From: Anaerococcus nagyae
Lineage (GTDB): Bacteria > Bacillota > Clostridia > Tissierellales > Peptoniphilaceae
Direction: 5' to 3'
Assembly (NCBI RefSeq): GCF_017874535.1
Contig: NZ_JAGGLS010000001.1
Span: forward strand, 186,001 to 250,000
Length of the DNA stretch: 64,000 nucleotides
In this document: positions 16,462 through 25,914 of the stretch, piece by piece
Position numbering within the stretch: the first letter of the stretch is position 1
How the letters are laid out: each line of letters begins with the position of its first letter
The notes under the pieces: generated by a model
Databases searched by the model: none
What the model was told of the DNA's origin: nothing
The model's input: the letters and a program-made list of their open reading frames with translations, nothing else
Made by a program: the position numbers and the translations under genes

Positions 16462-17358
16462 TTACTTGTCTCGATAAATTAATTTATTAAATTTTTCTTT
16501 TAATTCTGGCCTATTTGTTAGTAAACATAAGTCCATAGATTTATTTAAATATGATAAAAACTCTGGGTTTTTCTCTTTAAAAAGAATATCTCCTCTCTGA
16601 TAATATGAATTAATCAAGTTAATAGTGTCATTATTTCTAATAGATGAATCGATAGATTTTTTATTCCACTCTAAAGCTTTTTCAACATCACCATCATTGC
16701 TATATGACCTACTAATATTATAAGATATTTTCGGATATAAATTATTATTTTCACCTATATTATTTAATATAAATAGTAGTATGTCGTAGCTAAATCCAAT
16801 GTCTCCATTCTCCCTATAATAAGGGACCATAGCAGATAATATCCTGTATTCGAAATTTGTATAGTTATAATTTTTATACTTTTTAATCTTAAAGTCTTTA
16901 TGAGATATGACCATAGCCTCATTTAGACCTTTTATAAAACTTTGGCTACTTCTTTTCGGATTATAAATTATAGATTGGTAAAATTTAAGATACTGACTAT
17001 ATTTTTTTTGATAAAAATTAGGTAGAATATCTTTATTTACCTTCTCAAATTCTCCTAATGTTTCCTCTACTTTTTCATAGTTAAATTCATCCATATAATA
17101 ATCTAAGTCAGTTATGTAATCATCTATATACGACCATATAGATCCCTGAAAATAATTGAATATAGTGTCAAATTCAAGACCCAGCTCTTCTAAAATAACC
17201 AATAAAGAGCTAAGCTTTATATCTACCTTTCCGCTTTCAAGCCTCCTTATTGTATCTACTGATAAGTCAGCAGCAAAGGCCAAATCCTCTTGGGTTAGTT
17301 TCTTTTCTTTTCTTATATTCCTTATTTCATTACCTATATAATCTAAATTATAGTCCAT
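16462..17358 (-). CDS. XRE-family regulator with TPR-like C-terminal domain (Rgg/PlcR style)
   Basis: 298 residues. The N-terminal helix-turn-helix spans about 5-61 ('IRNIRKEKKLTQEDLAFAAD', then LSVDTIRRLESGK). A long helical region follows with TPR-like repeats such as 'EKALEWNKKSIDSSIRNND'. This layout is shared with peptide-sensing RRNPP regulators, but no signal peptide gene is evident, so quorum sensing is only a possibility. It sits between the bacteriocin gene and an orphan response-regulator gene on the same strand, 12 bases after the latter, with an AAGGAG site. Confidence 0.85.
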   Translation of the reverse strand: MDYNLDYIGNEIRNIRKEKKLTQEDLAFAADLSVDTIRRLESGKVDIKLSSLLVILEELGLEFDTIFNYFQGSIWSYIDDYITDLDYYMDEFNYEKVEETLGEFEKVNKDILPNFYQKKYSQYLKFYQSIIYNPKRSSQSFIKGLNEAMVISHKDFKIKKYKNYNYTNFEYRILSAMVPYYRENGDIGFSYDILLFILNNIGENNNLYPKISYNISRSYSNDGDVEKALEWNKKSIDSSIRNNDTINLINSYYQRGDILFKEKNPEFLSYLNKSMDLCLLTNRPELKEKFNKLIYRDK

Positions 17359-17370
17359 TATTAACTCCTT

Positions 17371-18027
17371 TTAAGGTGTACAAGAATCAAGTACCCACCT
17401 ATAACCCTTACGGTTTACAGTTTCAATTGGATTTAAGTCAGCTTTTTTAAATTCTAGTCTTATTTTTCTAATATGCTCCCTAACTGATCTTTCTGTCGTT
17501 TTAAGTCCTTTCTTTTCCATAGCCTCTACTATTTCATCCTTGGATAAGGTTTTACCCATATTAGATATTAGTACTGAGCAGATGCTTATTTCAAACTTGG
17601 TTAGGTCTAGGATATCATTACCTATTCTAAAGATACCGTTATCTTCTTCCATAGTACAAAATCCTAATCTTACAATATTTGTATCGTTGATTTCTTCTAC
17701 CTTATCAAAGATATTGTTGATAAATTCCTCACGAGTATTAGAGTGGATGACAAAGTCCTTATCATCTAATTCTTGCTCGTAAGGATTATCTGTATTTCTC
17801 TCTGTTAGATATATTACTGGAACGGATGTAGTTTGTTTTATGTATTGAATTACTTGAAGACACTTATTATAGGTCATATCTACCAAGATTAGATCGTAGC
17901 TATCTAAATCTAAGTCAATCAAGTCTTCCATTTGTTCGAATTTATGTATAACTACTTCATGTTTATCAAAATGTGAGTTTAAGAGAGAAGATACACCGTT
18001 TTCATTTTCTACTGATGCTATTTTCAT
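17371..18027 (-). CDS. Orphan response-regulator-like protein with OmpR-type winged helix
   Basis: 218 residues. The N-terminal REC-like domain keeps an Asp at about position 50 (DLILVD) but lacks the usual paired acidic residues near the start (ASVENENGV) and the conserved Lys-Pro near the end. It is therefore probably phosphorylation-independent. The C-terminal winged-helix DNA-binding domain (about 130-213) carries 'RSVREHIRKIRLEFKKADLN' and 'VNRKGYRWV'. No histidine kinase is nearby. It has a clear promoter (TTTACA-17-TATAAT) and is followed by the XRE-TPR gene. Control of the bacteriocin operon is inferred from proximity. Confidence 0.85.
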   Translation of the reverse strand: MKIASVENENGVSSLLNSHFDKHEVVIHKFEQMEDLIDLDLDSYDLILVDMTYNKCLQVIQYIKQTTSVPVIYLTERNTDNPYEQELDDKDFVIHSNTREEFINNIFDKVEEINDTNIVRLGFCTMEEDNGIFRIGNDILDLTKFEISICSVLISNMGKTLSKDEIVEAMEKKGLKTTERSVREHIRKIRLEFKKADLNPIETVNRKGYRWVLDSCTP

Positions 18028-18053
18028 ATTTTCTCCTTTTTGTTTATATATAG

Positions 18054-18082
18054 ATTATATACTTTCTAATGACAAATGTAAA
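18054..18082 (-). promoter_or_regulatory. Promoter of the regulator pair
   Basis: -35 TTTACA (18077-18082) and -10 TATAAT (18054-18059) on the minus strand with a 17-base spacer, about 27 bases before the response-regulator-like gene. Confidence 0.75.
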
Positions 18083-18336
18083 TATATTTTTATATAAATT
18101 ACCATTGATGAAAACTAAATTAAAAAAATACTGAATACATACATTCTTTTTATTATTATGCAAAATATTATAAAAATAATTTACAATAAATTCTAAATAT
18201 AATAAAAGATAATTAAGATATTAATTCTTTAAAAAAATAATGATAAAAGTATTACGCTTTTAATAGGAAGATATTTATACATTATATAGTTCAAACTATA
18301 AAAAGTATATTGTAGCAAAAAATTTAATAGGTAAAT
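18083..18336. other. AT-rich intergenic region
   Basis: Very AT-rich stretch between divergent genes. Beyond the minus promoter just outside it, I see no gene, hairpin or repeat here that I can support. It presumably holds the plus-strand promoter of the 118-aa membrane gene, but no clear box pair stands out. Confidence 0.5.
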
Positions 18337-18693
18337 ATGAAAGGCAATTATTCCATGACTATAATAGAACACAAATATTTTCAACCAATTACTATTTTTA
18401 CAGCAATGATAATATCGCTTTTTTCTTTTGAAGGTATTAAAATTTTTAGCATTGCTGTTTTAATTGTTACTTTTAGCTCAGCTACTACAATGGCTCTTAA
18501 TATCTATAAAGATAGAGCTAAAAATTCTCTTATAGAGTTTTTATATGCATTATCTATCTTTCTTATAATGAAATATTTACCTCAATATATAACTTATTTT
18601 TATAGTGGTATATTGGTTATACTTATTTACCTAATATATATACTATACATAAACCCTAAAATAATGAATAGAGCTTTAATTTACAAAGTTTAA
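18337..18693 (+). CDS. Small multi-pass membrane protein, unknown
   Basis: 118 residues with about four hydrophobic segments (about 17-30, 32-52, 63-80, 83-105) and short basic loops. I do not recognise a family. It starts at ATG with only a weak AGG site; an internal ATG at residue 7 is an alternative. It is closed by the perfect hairpin at 18734-18769. It is divergent from the bacteriocin regulators, so an immunity or accessory role is possible but unsupported by sequence similarity. Confidence 0.6.
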   Translation: MKGNYSMTIIEHKYFQPITIFTAMIISLFSFEGIKIFSIAVLIVTFSSATTMALNIYKDRAKNSLIEFLYALSIFLIMKYLPQYITYFYSGILVILIYLIYILYINPKIMNRALIYKV

Positions 18694-18733
18694 AATTTAT
18701 TTTATATATACTACTAATATTTCTTTAAATTAT

Positions 18734-18769
18734 ATTGGCAGATCCTAAGTTAAGTAAGGATCTGCCAAT
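18734..18769. terminator. Perfect 13-bp hairpin, probable terminator
   Basis: Arms ATTGGCAGATCCT and AGGATCTGCCAAT around a 10-base loop, 40 bases past the 118-aa gene. The U-rich tail is weak, so it may also act as a boundary or stability element. Confidence 0.6.
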
Positions 18770-18908
18770 TAATTAGCTAAATATTATTAAATAAATCATC
18801 ATTATATTTTTCTTATAGAAAATAATTTTAATAAAGTTCTATCATTCTATAAGTTAAAAAAGTAGAGATTAAACTCTACTTAGACTATTGATAAAATATA
18901 AAATTCGA

Positions 18909-19071
18909 CCATTTCGACAGAACATAGTGAGTAGAGAAATCCCATTAGATCTATCCATGAGTTCGCTTCACTCACACTAAAACTCGTTTGCTAGGCAAAC
19001 TTTTCCGTGCTTTCGCACTAGTTTCAGGGATGAATGTACCAAATTAGGGTATATTCATCTAGTCGAAATGG
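18909..19071. repeat. 163-bp intergenic palindromic element with nested hairpins
   Basis: Bounded by the perfect 10-bp inverted repeat CCATTTCGAC (18909-18918) and GTCGAAATGG (19062-19071). Inside are four further hairpins: TGAGT/ACTCA (18958-18974), GTTTGC/GCAAAC (18986-19000), GTGC/GCAC (19007-19018) and GATGAAT/ATTCATC (19029-19059). It codes for nothing obvious. The TTTCGAC...GAGAAATC style resembles dispersed bacterial intergenic palindromes. Confidence 0.75.
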
Positions 19072-19087
19072 CTATAGCTTAATTTAA

Positions 19088-19117
19088 ATTATTTATAAGC
19101 GTACGCTTATAAATAAT
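19088..19117. terminator. 30-base perfect palindrome overlapping the end of gpmA
   Basis: Perfect self-complementary 30-mer centred at 19102/19103 (core AAGCGTACGCTT). The gpmA stop codon (19107-19109) lies inside it. It is a probable terminator hairpin, with an A/T-rich tail on the minus strand. Confidence 0.7.
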
Positions 19118-19796
19118 ATTTTTTAACCATCTTAAGATCATCATCTAATTCATAAACTAGTGGTTGACCTGTTGGGATTTCTAAGTCCATTATATCTTCA
19201 TCTGAAATTTCTTCTATGTGCTTTGCTAATGCTCTTAAGCTATTACCATGAGCTGCTACTAATACTGTTTCATCTTTTAGTAACTGTGGAGCTATATTAT
19301 CAAAGAAATATGGTAATGCTCTATCTAGAGTAATCTTTAAGTTTTCTGCTGCTGGGATTACATCTTGTGGAAGATTTTTAAACTGTCTCATGTTTAATTG
19401 TTCTTTTTGAGCTTCTTCTGATAATAATGGAGGGAGTGTATCATATGATCTTCTCCAAATGTGAACTTGTTCATCCCCGTATTTTTCAGCTGTTTCTGCT
19501 TTGTTTAGCCCTTGTAAAGCTCCATAATGACGTTCATTTAGTCTCCATGATTTTTCTACTGGAACAAATAGTTGCTCAGAATATTCTAGTACATAGTTAC
19601 AGGTTTTTATAGCACGTTTTAGTATAGATGTATGTGCATGGTCAAATACTATACCTGCTTCTTTTATTTTTTTACCAGCTTCTATAGCTTCTTCTGTTCC
19701 TTTTTCAGAAAGATCTACGTCTACCCATCCTGTAAATTTGTTTGCAAGATTCCATTCACTTTGACCGTGTCTTACCATTACTAATGTTTTTGTCAT
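19107..19796 (-). CDS. gpmA: 2,3-bisphosphoglycerate-dependent phosphoglycerate mutase
   Basis: 229 residues. '[12 protein letters not shown]' holds the phosphohistidine. '[13 protein letters not shown]', '[11 protein letters not shown]', '[14 protein letters not shown]' and '[14 protein letters not shown]' are all classic dPGM motifs. It interconverts 3- and 2-phosphoglycerate in glycolysis. It is the last gene of the carD-yacL-ispD-ispF-metK-mreB-gpmA run and overlaps mreB by one base. Its stop codon lies inside a 30-base palindrome. Confidence 0.97.
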   Translation of the reverse strand: MTKTLVMVRHGQSEWNLANKFTGWVDVDLSEKGTEEAIEAGKKIKEAGIVFDHAHTSILKRAIKTCNYVLEYSEQLFVPVEKSWRLNERHYGALQGLNKAETAEKYGDEQVHIWRRSYDTLPPLLSEEAQKEQLNMRQFKNLPQDVIPAAENLKITLDRALPYFFDNIAPQLLKDETVLVAAHGNSLRALAKHIEEISDEDIMDLEIPTGQPLVYELDDDLKMVKKYYL

Positions 19797-20845
19797 TATC
19801 TTCTCCTTAATTTTTCATTCTTTTCAAGTTCTTTTTGCTTAGCCTTAATAGATTCATTATGTCCTTTATCTATTTCATCTAGCCAATTTAAAGCTCTACC
19901 TGTGCCTACTATTACACATTGTTCTGCATTTTCTGCTATTTTTACGTTTATTTGGAATTTTTCTCCTATACGCTCACGCAGACCTAATGTATAAGCTGCA
20001 CCACCTGTTAGAATAATTTCTTTTTCATATATATCTGCAGCTAGTTCTGGAGGTGTTACCTCTAATACTTTTTTTACCCCATCCACGATTAAATCCACAT
20101 CAGGTTTTATCGCTAGAGCAATTTCTCCTACTGGGACATATACTTTTGCTGGAAGTCCATCTGTTATTTGCCTACCTGCAACTTCTATGGATTCGCTAGG
20201 TTCTGCCTTACCTGATTCAATTTTTATTTCTTCTGCCTTGTTATCTCCAATAAGTAATCCATATCTTGATCTTATATAATCTTTAATAGCTTTATCAAAG
20301 CTTAGACCTGCTACTGGCACTGATGTACTTGCTATAATCTGACCCATGGAAATAACCGCTATATCTGTGGTTCCTCCACCTATATCAAGGACTAATTCTC
20401 CACCTGCATCTGTTATATCAACCCCAGCTCCAATTGCTGCTGCTAAAGGTTCTTCTATAAGATAAGTCCTGTGTGCTCCAGCATTTTCGCTTGCTTGAAG
20501 AACTGCTCTTTTTTCAACTTGAGTTGATCTACTTGGAACACAGATGAGAACGTCTGGTTTTATAAGAGCCTTGCTTATTGATTTTTCTAAAAAGTACTTA
20601 AGCATGCGCTCTGTTGCTGGAAAGTCTGCTATAACTCCATCTTTCATAGGCATAACTGCCTTAATGTTACCTGGAGTCCTGCCAACAAGTTTTTTAGCTT
20701 CGCTTCCTACTGCAAGTATATCATCTGTTAGGATATCAATGGCTATTACTGATGGTTCTTCTAAAACTATTCCCTTGTTATTTACATAGACTAGAACTTG
20801 AGCTGTTCCTAAATCTATTGCTACACTTCTTCTAAAGCTTGCCAT
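19796..20845 (-). CDS. mreB: MreB/Mbl-family actin-like protein
   Basis: 349 residues. It has actin-fold phosphate loops '[13 protein letters not shown]' (a Gln replaces the usual Asn) and '[14 protein letters not shown]', the adenosine motif '[15 protein letters not shown]', and the '[18 protein letters not shown]' connection. The C-terminus has an extra charged tail ([16 protein letters not shown]). MreB organises lateral wall synthesis in rods. No mreC or mreD is adjacent; the neighbours are metK and gpmA. If the host is a coccus, as I infer, retention of MreB is noteworthy. Confidence 0.93.
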   Translation of the reverse strand: MASFRRSVAIDLGTAQVLVYVNNKGIVLEEPSVIAIDILTDDILAVGSEAKKLVGRTPGNIKAVMPMKDGVIADFPATERMLKYFLEKSISKALIKPDVLICVPSRSTQVEKRAVLQASENAGAHRTYLIEEPLAAAIGAGVDITDAGGELVLDIGGGTTDIAVISMGQIIASTSVPVAGLSFDKAIKDYIRSRYGLLIGDNKAEEIKIESGKAEPSESIEVAGRQITDGLPAKVYVPVGEIALAIKPDVDLIVDGVKKVLEVTPPELAADIYEKEIILTGGAAYTLGLRERIGEKFQINVKIAENAEQCVIVGTGRALNWLDEIDKGHNESIKAKQKELEKNEKLRRR

Positions 20846-20853
20846 TTTTTCTC

Positions 20854-22026
20854 CTAATAATTTTTAAGTATATCTACCTTATCTAGTTTTTCCCATGTAA
20901 AATCGGGATTATTTCTACCGAAGTGTCCATAAGATGATGTTTCTTTATAGATTGGTCTTAACAGATCTAAATAATCTATAATTGCTTGTGGTCTAAAATC
21001 AAAGTTTTCCCTTAGTATTTCCAGTAGTCTCTCGTCATCATATTTGCCAGTTCCAAAGCTATCTACGTAAATTGAAAGTGGATGTGCTACACCTATAGCA
21101 TAGGATATACCTATTTCAAGTTTATCCGCAAGTCCTGCTGCAACCATGTTTTTAGCTGCATATCTTGCCATATAAGCAGCTGATCTATCAACTTTAGTAG
21201 GATCTTTTCCAGAAAATGCTCCACCACCTGCTTTAGAGTATCCGCCATAAGTATCAACTATGATCTTACGACCTGTTAGTCCACTGTCTCCCTTTGGACC
21301 GCCTATTACAAATTTACCTGTTGGATTTACATAGATTCTTGTATTTTCATCAATTAAACTATCATCTATAACTTTATTTATTACTTCATCTATTATATCT
21401 TGACGAATTTTTTCTAATGATACATCTTCTGTATGTTGAACAGAAATAACTATATTATCGATTCTAACTAGTTTATCATCATCATATTCTACAGTCACTT
21501 GAGTTTTTCCATCTGGTCTTAGATATGAAAGAGTTCCATCTTTACGCACTTCAGTAAGTCTCATGGAAAGTTTATGAGCATAGGTTACGGATACTGGTAG
21601 ATATTCTTCCGTTTCATTATCTGCATATCCAAAGATAATACCTTGATCTCCTGCACCTATTCGGTCATATTTTTCATTAGTTGATTTATATTCTTGGGCA
21701 CTATTTACACCTTGGGCAATGTCTGCTGATTGCTCTATTAACGAGGTTAAAACTGCTACATTTGAATAGTCAAACCCTAAACTAGGATCATCATATCCTA
21801 TTTCTTTTATGACATTTCTAGTTATTTGCTCTACTGGTGCATAGGCTGTTGTGGAAATTTCTCCAACTACTAAAACTAAACCAGTTGAGGTTACTGTCTC
21901 GCAAGCAACTCTACTATTTTTATCTTGTCTTAAACATTCATCTAGTATTGCATCAGAAATCCTATCACAAACTTTATCTGGATGGCCTTCTGTTACTGAT
22001 TCACTTGTTACAAATCTTTTCATCAT
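20854..22026 (-). CDS. metK: S-adenosylmethionine synthase
   Basis: 390 residues. '[13 protein letters not shown]', '[12 protein letters not shown]', '[19 protein letters not shown]' and 'GHFGR' are the MetK signatures for binding ATP, methionine and metal ions. It makes S-adenosylmethionine from methionine and ATP. The start overlaps the ispF stop (ATGA), and a second Met follows immediately. It lies in a housekeeping operon between ispF and mreB. Confidence 0.98.
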   Translation of the reverse strand: MMKRFVTSESVTEGHPDKVCDRISDAILDECLRQDKNSRVACETVTSTGLVLVVGEISTTAYAPVEQITRNVIKEIGYDDPSLGFDYSNVAVLTSLIEQSADIAQGVNSAQEYKSTNEKYDRIGAGDQGIIFGYADNETEEYLPVSVTYAHKLSMRLTEVRKDGTLSYLRPDGKTQVTVEYDDDKLVRIDNIVISVQHTEDVSLEKIRQDIIDEVINKVIDDSLIDENTRIYVNPTGKFVIGGPKGDSGLTGRKIIVDTYGGYSKAGGGAFSGKDPTKVDRSAAYMARYAAKNMVAAGLADKLEIGISYAIGVAHPLSIYVDSFGTGKYDDERLLEILRENFDFRPQAIIDYLDLLRPIYKETSSYGHFGRNNPDFTWEKLDKVDILKNY

Positions 22027-22496
22027 TTCTCCTCTAATATTACAACTGCACGAGCTTCTATACCTAGACCTTCTCCTGTAAAGCCTAGACCTTCACTTGT
22101 TGAAGCTTTGATTGATATGTTTTCCATATCAGTATTTAGATGCTCTTTAAGTAATTTCCTTATTTCTTCTCTCTTTGGACTTATCTTAGGCATTTCACAA
22201 ATTATTACACTATCAATATTACCTATCTTATACCCTCTATCATCCATTAGCTTTACTACATTATCAAGTAATTCTATTGAATAAATACCTTTATATTTAG
22301 GGTCTGTATCTGGAAATAAATTTCCTATATCAGTTTCTGCTAAAGCTCCTAGTATAGCATCCATAATAGCATGTGTAAGTACGTCTGCATCAGAATGCCC
22401 TAATAGGCCTTTTTCATAATCAAATTTGACTCCACCAAGAATCAAATCCCTATTTTCTACTAGCCTATGAACATCATATCCTATTCCTATTCTCAT
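22023..22496 (-). CDS. ispF: 2-C-methyl-D-erythritol 2,4-cyclodiphosphate synthase
   Basis: 157 residues, usual for IspF. The metal ligands are seen in 'GIGYDVHRL' and '[19 protein letters not shown]', with '[15 protein letters not shown]' and the C-terminal '[19 protein letters not shown]'. It is the fifth enzyme of the MEP isoprenoid pathway. It overlaps ispD (ATGA) upstream and metK downstream. Confidence 0.97.
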   Translation of the reverse strand: MRIGIGYDVHRLVENRDLILGGVKFDYEKGLLGHSDADVLTHAIMDAILGALAETDIGNLFPDTDPKYKGIYSIELLDNVVKLMDDRGYKIGNIDSVIICEMPKISPKREEIRKLLKEHLNTDMENISIKASTSEGLGFTGEGLGIEARAVVILEEK

Positions 22497-23203
22497 CTTT
22501 GCCCTCTATTCTGGGTTTCAATATATGCATCTGCAAATAATATATCTTCATTAGTAGTGATTTTTATATTAGAATATTCTCCTTCAACTACTTTTACTGC
22601 TTCTTGTCTATTGAAAAATTCAAATAACTGACTATCATCTGTTATCATAAATTCACTAGCAACATACTTCTTATACATAGAAAATAGTATATTTTTATCA
22701 AAAGCTTGGGGAGTTTGAATATTATAAACAAAGTCCCTATGTGGGGTAAAATCCACAAGCATATTTTCATCTACGATTTTAACTGTATCTTTAGTTTTTG
22801 TAGCGCTTACTACTGCCTTATATTCTCTAAGTTCATCTAATGTTTTATAGAAAAGCTCTCTACTAGCAAAAGGCCTTACCCCATCATGGGTTAAGACCAA
22901 TTGTGTTTTTTTATTTAAAGCTTTAAGTCCTTCAAAGGTTGACTTTTCTCTAGTATCACTACCGTAAACATACTTAATCTTTCTATCATAATTTTTGAGT
23001 ATATCTTTGATAATATCCTCATCTTCACGTCTGATAACTAAGATAATCTCATCAAATTCCTCGATACCTACTATGGTATCTAAAGTACGTTCTATAATCT
23101 TTTTACCTTCAATTTCTAAAAAGGGCTTATTTATATTGCTATTCATACGTCTTCCAGATCCAGCTGAAGTTATGATAGCTGATAAAAATTTGTTATCAAA
23201 CAT
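22493..23203 (-). CDS. ispD: 2-C-methyl-D-erythritol 4-phosphate cytidylyltransferase
   Basis: 236 residues. The nucleotide-binding start '[19 protein letters not shown]' (catalytic Arg and Lys), 'LTHDGVRPF' and 'DTVKIVDE' match IspD, the CTP-dependent third step of the MEP pathway. It abuts the PIN/TRAM gene and overlaps ispF by 4 bases. Confidence 0.96.
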   Translation of the reverse strand: MFDNKFLSAIITSAGSGRRMNSNINKPFLEIEGKKIIERTLDTIVGIEEFDEIILVIRREDEDIIKDILKNYDRKIKYVYGSDTREKSTFEGLKALNKKTQLVLTHDGVRPFASRELFYKTLDELREYKAVVSATKTKDTVKIVDENMLVDFTPHRDFVYNIQTPQAFDKNILFSMYKKYVASEFMITDDSQLFEFFNRQEAVKVVEGEYSNIKITTNEDILFADAYIETQNRGQR

Positions 23204-24313
23204 CTAGTCCTCTTCACTCTTTACAAAAATCATACGCCCTGCAGAAGTTTGTAAAACACTGGTAACGACAGCATTTATGGTTTGGTCTATATATTTATCA
23301 CCATCTTCAACTACAACCATAGTTCCGTCATCTAAGTATCCAACTCCCTGGTTTTTACCCTTACCTTCCTTGATTACATCTATTTTCATATGCTCTCCAG
23401 GAATTACTACCGGTTTAAGTGCATTGGCAAGATCATTTATATTCAAAACTGGTATGCCTTGAACATCTGCAACCTTATTTAGATTATAGTCATTGGTAAA
23501 TATTTTACCATCCATATCCATAGCTAACTTTAAAAGTTTGCTATCAACTTCTTTAATCTCAGGATAATCAACATCAGTTATTCTAAAATTAATCTTACCA
23601 CTTTTTTTGATAGTGTTTACTATATCTAAGCCCCTACGGCCTCTTTCTCTTTTAAGATCATCTGGACTATCAGCTATATGTTGAAGTTCCTCTAGGACAA
23701 ACTCAGAAATAATAAGCTCACCTTCTATAAATTCTGTATCTATAATATCTACTATACGGCCATCTATAATTACAGATGTGTCAAGGATTTTTGGACTAGC
23801 AATCTTACTATTTTTACTAGATTTTAAAATATGACGAGAATCTTTATTTTCTTTGTTCTCTTTAGAGGTCTTAAAAAGATTTAAAAAATCATCACTATTT
23901 TTTGTAGCAACTCTCCATCCTAAATAACCTAAACCAATATATAATAAAATAGATAATAACACAAAAATAGAATTGCCTACATATGGTAATTGTAAGCTGG
24001 TTAAAGGTCTTGTAATTAAGGTTGCTATAAGAATACCAATTATCGCTCCAACTGTACCGACTATAAGATTTCCTGCTGGTATCTCACTAATTTGTCCTTC
24101 TATATTCGAGAAATTAACGAGAAATTTATCTACAAATGATGTAGATATAAAATAAAAGATTATTCCTCCAATTAGCCCTGCTATTATGTTTGCAATTATA
24201 AATATAATGCCGCTAGAATCTATGAAAGAACTTGCGGCATTAACCACATTTAATATTACAATACCAAGAGCAGCTCCAATTAGCGTAATAACCAATTGAA
24301 TTATTCGCTTCAT
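23204..24313 (-). CDS. PIN/TRAM domain membrane protein (YacL type)
   Basis: 369 residues. The N-terminal part has four hydrophobic segments (about 1-140). A linker follows, then a PIN nuclease-like domain from about residue 170 ('ILDTSVIIDGRIVDII', acidic residues at E and D of 'TNDYNLNKVADVQG'), then a C-terminal TRAM RNA-binding domain ('GYLDDGTMVVVEDG'). This is the YacL layout, adjacent to ispD and carD as in many Firmicutes. A membrane-bound ribonuclease role is assumed from the fold but not firmly known. Confidence 0.92.
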   Translation of the reverse strand: MKRIIQLVITLIGAALGIVILNVVNAASSFIDSSGIIFIIANIIAGLIGGIIFYFISTSFVDKFLVNFSNIEGQISEIPAGNLIVGTVGAIIGILIATLITRPLTSLQLPYVGNSIFVLLSILLYIGLGYLGWRVATKNSDDFLNLFKTSKENKENKDSRHILKSSKNSKIASPKILDTSVIIDGRIVDIIDTEFIEGELIISEFVLEELQHIADSPDDLKRERGRRGLDIVNTIKKSGKINFRITDVDYPEIKEVDSKLLKLAMDMDGKIFTNDYNLNKVADVQGIPVLNINDLANALKPVVIPGEHMKIDVIKEGKGKNQGVGYLDDGTMVVVEDGDKYIDQTINAVVTSVLQTSAGRMIFVKSEED

Positions 24314-24347
24314 TTATGCTCCTTGTTATCATTTTTAAAGAAAACAA

Positions 24348-24827
24348 TCAAAGACCAATAGATTCATCTATCATTTCTTCAGCTTTTTCTTTTTCTAGAG
24401 AACCTGCCATGACTAACTCACTAGCCATAATTCGTCTTGCCCTGTTTAATAATTTTTTCTCAGTAGTGGATAGACCCTTTTCTTTATCTAAAATCGCTAA
24501 GTTCCTAACCATTTTTGCAATTTCAAATATATCCCCAGACTTAATAACTTCTTGGTTTTGTCTATAGCGGACATTCCAGTTATTTGACATTTGGGTAGGA
24601 TCATCATCTAAGATTCTAAGTACTTCATCGCCTTCTTTTTTGCCGATGACCTCTCTTATGTTCATTTTGTCAATATTTGCCATTGGAATCGAAATATCCA
24701 TAGAACCGATTGGCATTTTTAGGATAAAATAATCTTTCTCTTCTCCTAAAAATTCTTTTTTTTCAATAGAATCAATTATACCCGCACCATGGTTGGGGTA
24801 TACGATTTTATCGCCTATTTTAAACAT
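24348..24827 (-). CDS. CarD-family transcriptional regulator
   Basis: 159 residues. The N-terminal Tudor-like RNA-polymerase interaction domain begins 'FKIGDKIVYPNHGAGII', followed by a helical C-terminal domain with 'EKKLLNRARRIMASELVMA'. CarD binds the RNA polymerase beta subunit and stabilises open complexes at rRNA and other promoters. It has a strong AGGAGG site and is first in the yacL-ispD-ispF-metK-mreB-gpmA series. Confidence 0.92.
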   Translation of the reverse strand: MFKIGDKIVYPNHGAGIIDSIEKKEFLGEEKDYFILKMPIGSMDISIPMANIDKMNIREVIGKKEGDEVLRILDDDPTQMSNNWNVRYRQNQEVIKSGDIFEIAKMVRNLAILDKEKGLSTTEKKLLNRARRIMASELVMAGSLEKEKAEEMIDESIGL

Positions 24828-24922
24828 TTTTACCTCCTAGGTTCTCAATTATATTATATCAAATTAGCACTTTTTCGTAAAACAAATTTGAAAATCTAGC
24901 TCTTTTGGGGTAAAAAGATAGA

Positions 24923-25822
24923 CTAGTTACGTAATCCAGTTCGCATTCTTATTTTTTCTTGTTCCACCTTAATTTTTGCATGAGTAGTAGATCCACCATA
25001 CTCACCATCCAAAGACCAGGCTACTTTACTGTTAGTTTTTATCTCAAACTCACTTCCTTGACGGAGAATTAACATATCATTTTCTTTTCTATTTGTTAAA
25101 CCAAATATTATCTTATTTATATCAGAAAGAGATTGGGGACGCTTTACCATGGTTAGCTCAAATATCCCATCCGATAAACCGACATTATCTCCTGTTATGC
25201 CTATAAAACCGCCTACAGACACTGAATTAGTTACCATAAAATGGATGAAATCTCCCTTTATGGTATCTCCATCTACTGATACTTCTATTTTATAGGTTGG
25301 AATGTTAATTAGAGGTAAAGTTTGCTTAAGACCTTCAAATATATATGCATTTCTACCAAAGATATTTTTGACATCTTGGCCAGTATTATAGGAAACTTCT
25401 GCTATTGTTCCAAAAGCTGCTACATATACAAAAAACTTATCATCAATTTTCCCTATATCTATGCGCTTTTGATAACCTCTTGTGGCTACTTTAGTAGCCT
25501 TTTCTACATCCTTTGGAATATTTAAAGATTTTGAAAAATCATTTGTTGAACCAGTTGGTATGTATCCTATCAAAGGGTCTATATCAAGTTTTGATACAGC
25601 TGCTATGACTTCATCAAGTGTTCCATCACCACCACCTACTATAATTTCATCAAATCTATTTCCCAATTCTACAATAGTTTCACTTGCATCTTTTGGGCTT
25701 TGAGTTGCATATATACTTGCTAAATATTCTCTCTCACTTAAATAATCAACAATCCAAGACAAGTGCTCATTGATTATTCTTTGACCACTATTAGGATTGT
25801 ATATAAAAAGGGCTTCTTTCAT
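24923..25822 (-). CDS. Diacylglycerol/lipid kinase family protein (YegS/DgkB-like)
   Basis: 299 residues from ATG at 25822 (MKEALFIYNPNSG), chosen because AAAGGAGA lies directly upstream. An in-frame start at 25870 has no such site. The catalytic GGDGTLDEVI motif, 'GYIPTGSTNDFSKSL' and 'GGFIGITGDNVGLSDG' are typical of DAGK-domain kinases. It phosphorylates diacylglycerol or a related lipid in membrane lipid recycling; the exact substrate is not readable. It is a single gene between carD and an ABC operon. Confidence 0.9.
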   Translation of the reverse strand: MKEALFIYNPNSGQRIINEHLSWIVDYLSEREYLASIYATQSPKDASETIVELGNRFDEIIVGGGDGTLDEVIAAVSKLDIDPLIGYIPTGSTNDFSKSLNIPKDVEKATKVATRGYQKRIDIGKIDDKFFVYVAAFGTIAEVSYNTGQDVKNIFGRNAYIFEGLKQTLPLINIPTYKIEVSVDGDTIKGDFIHFMVTNSVSVGGFIGITGDNVGLSDGIFELTMVKRPQSLSDINKIIFGLTNRKENDMLILRQGSEFEIKTNSKVAWSLDGEYGGSTTHAKIKVEQEKIRMRTGLRN

Positions 25823-25881
25823 AGTTTCTCCTTTTACTAAGTTAGCTAAGTCAAGTATACACCAAATCAATATTTTATAAA

Positions 25882-25906
25882 AGAAAAAAGGGGGAGTATC
25901 CCCCTC
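25882..25906 (-). terminator. Terminator of the GntR-ABC operon
   Basis: Stem GGGGGA/TCCCCC with a 3-base loop, followed on the minus strand by a U-rich run. Confidence 0.88.
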
Positions 25907-25914
25907 AAAACTTC

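Noticed and set aside
16256-18027. Lantibiotic or class II double-glycine bacteriocin system
   Set aside because: No LanB/LanM or peptidase-domain ABC gene is present, and the precursor has a Sec signal instead of a GG leader.
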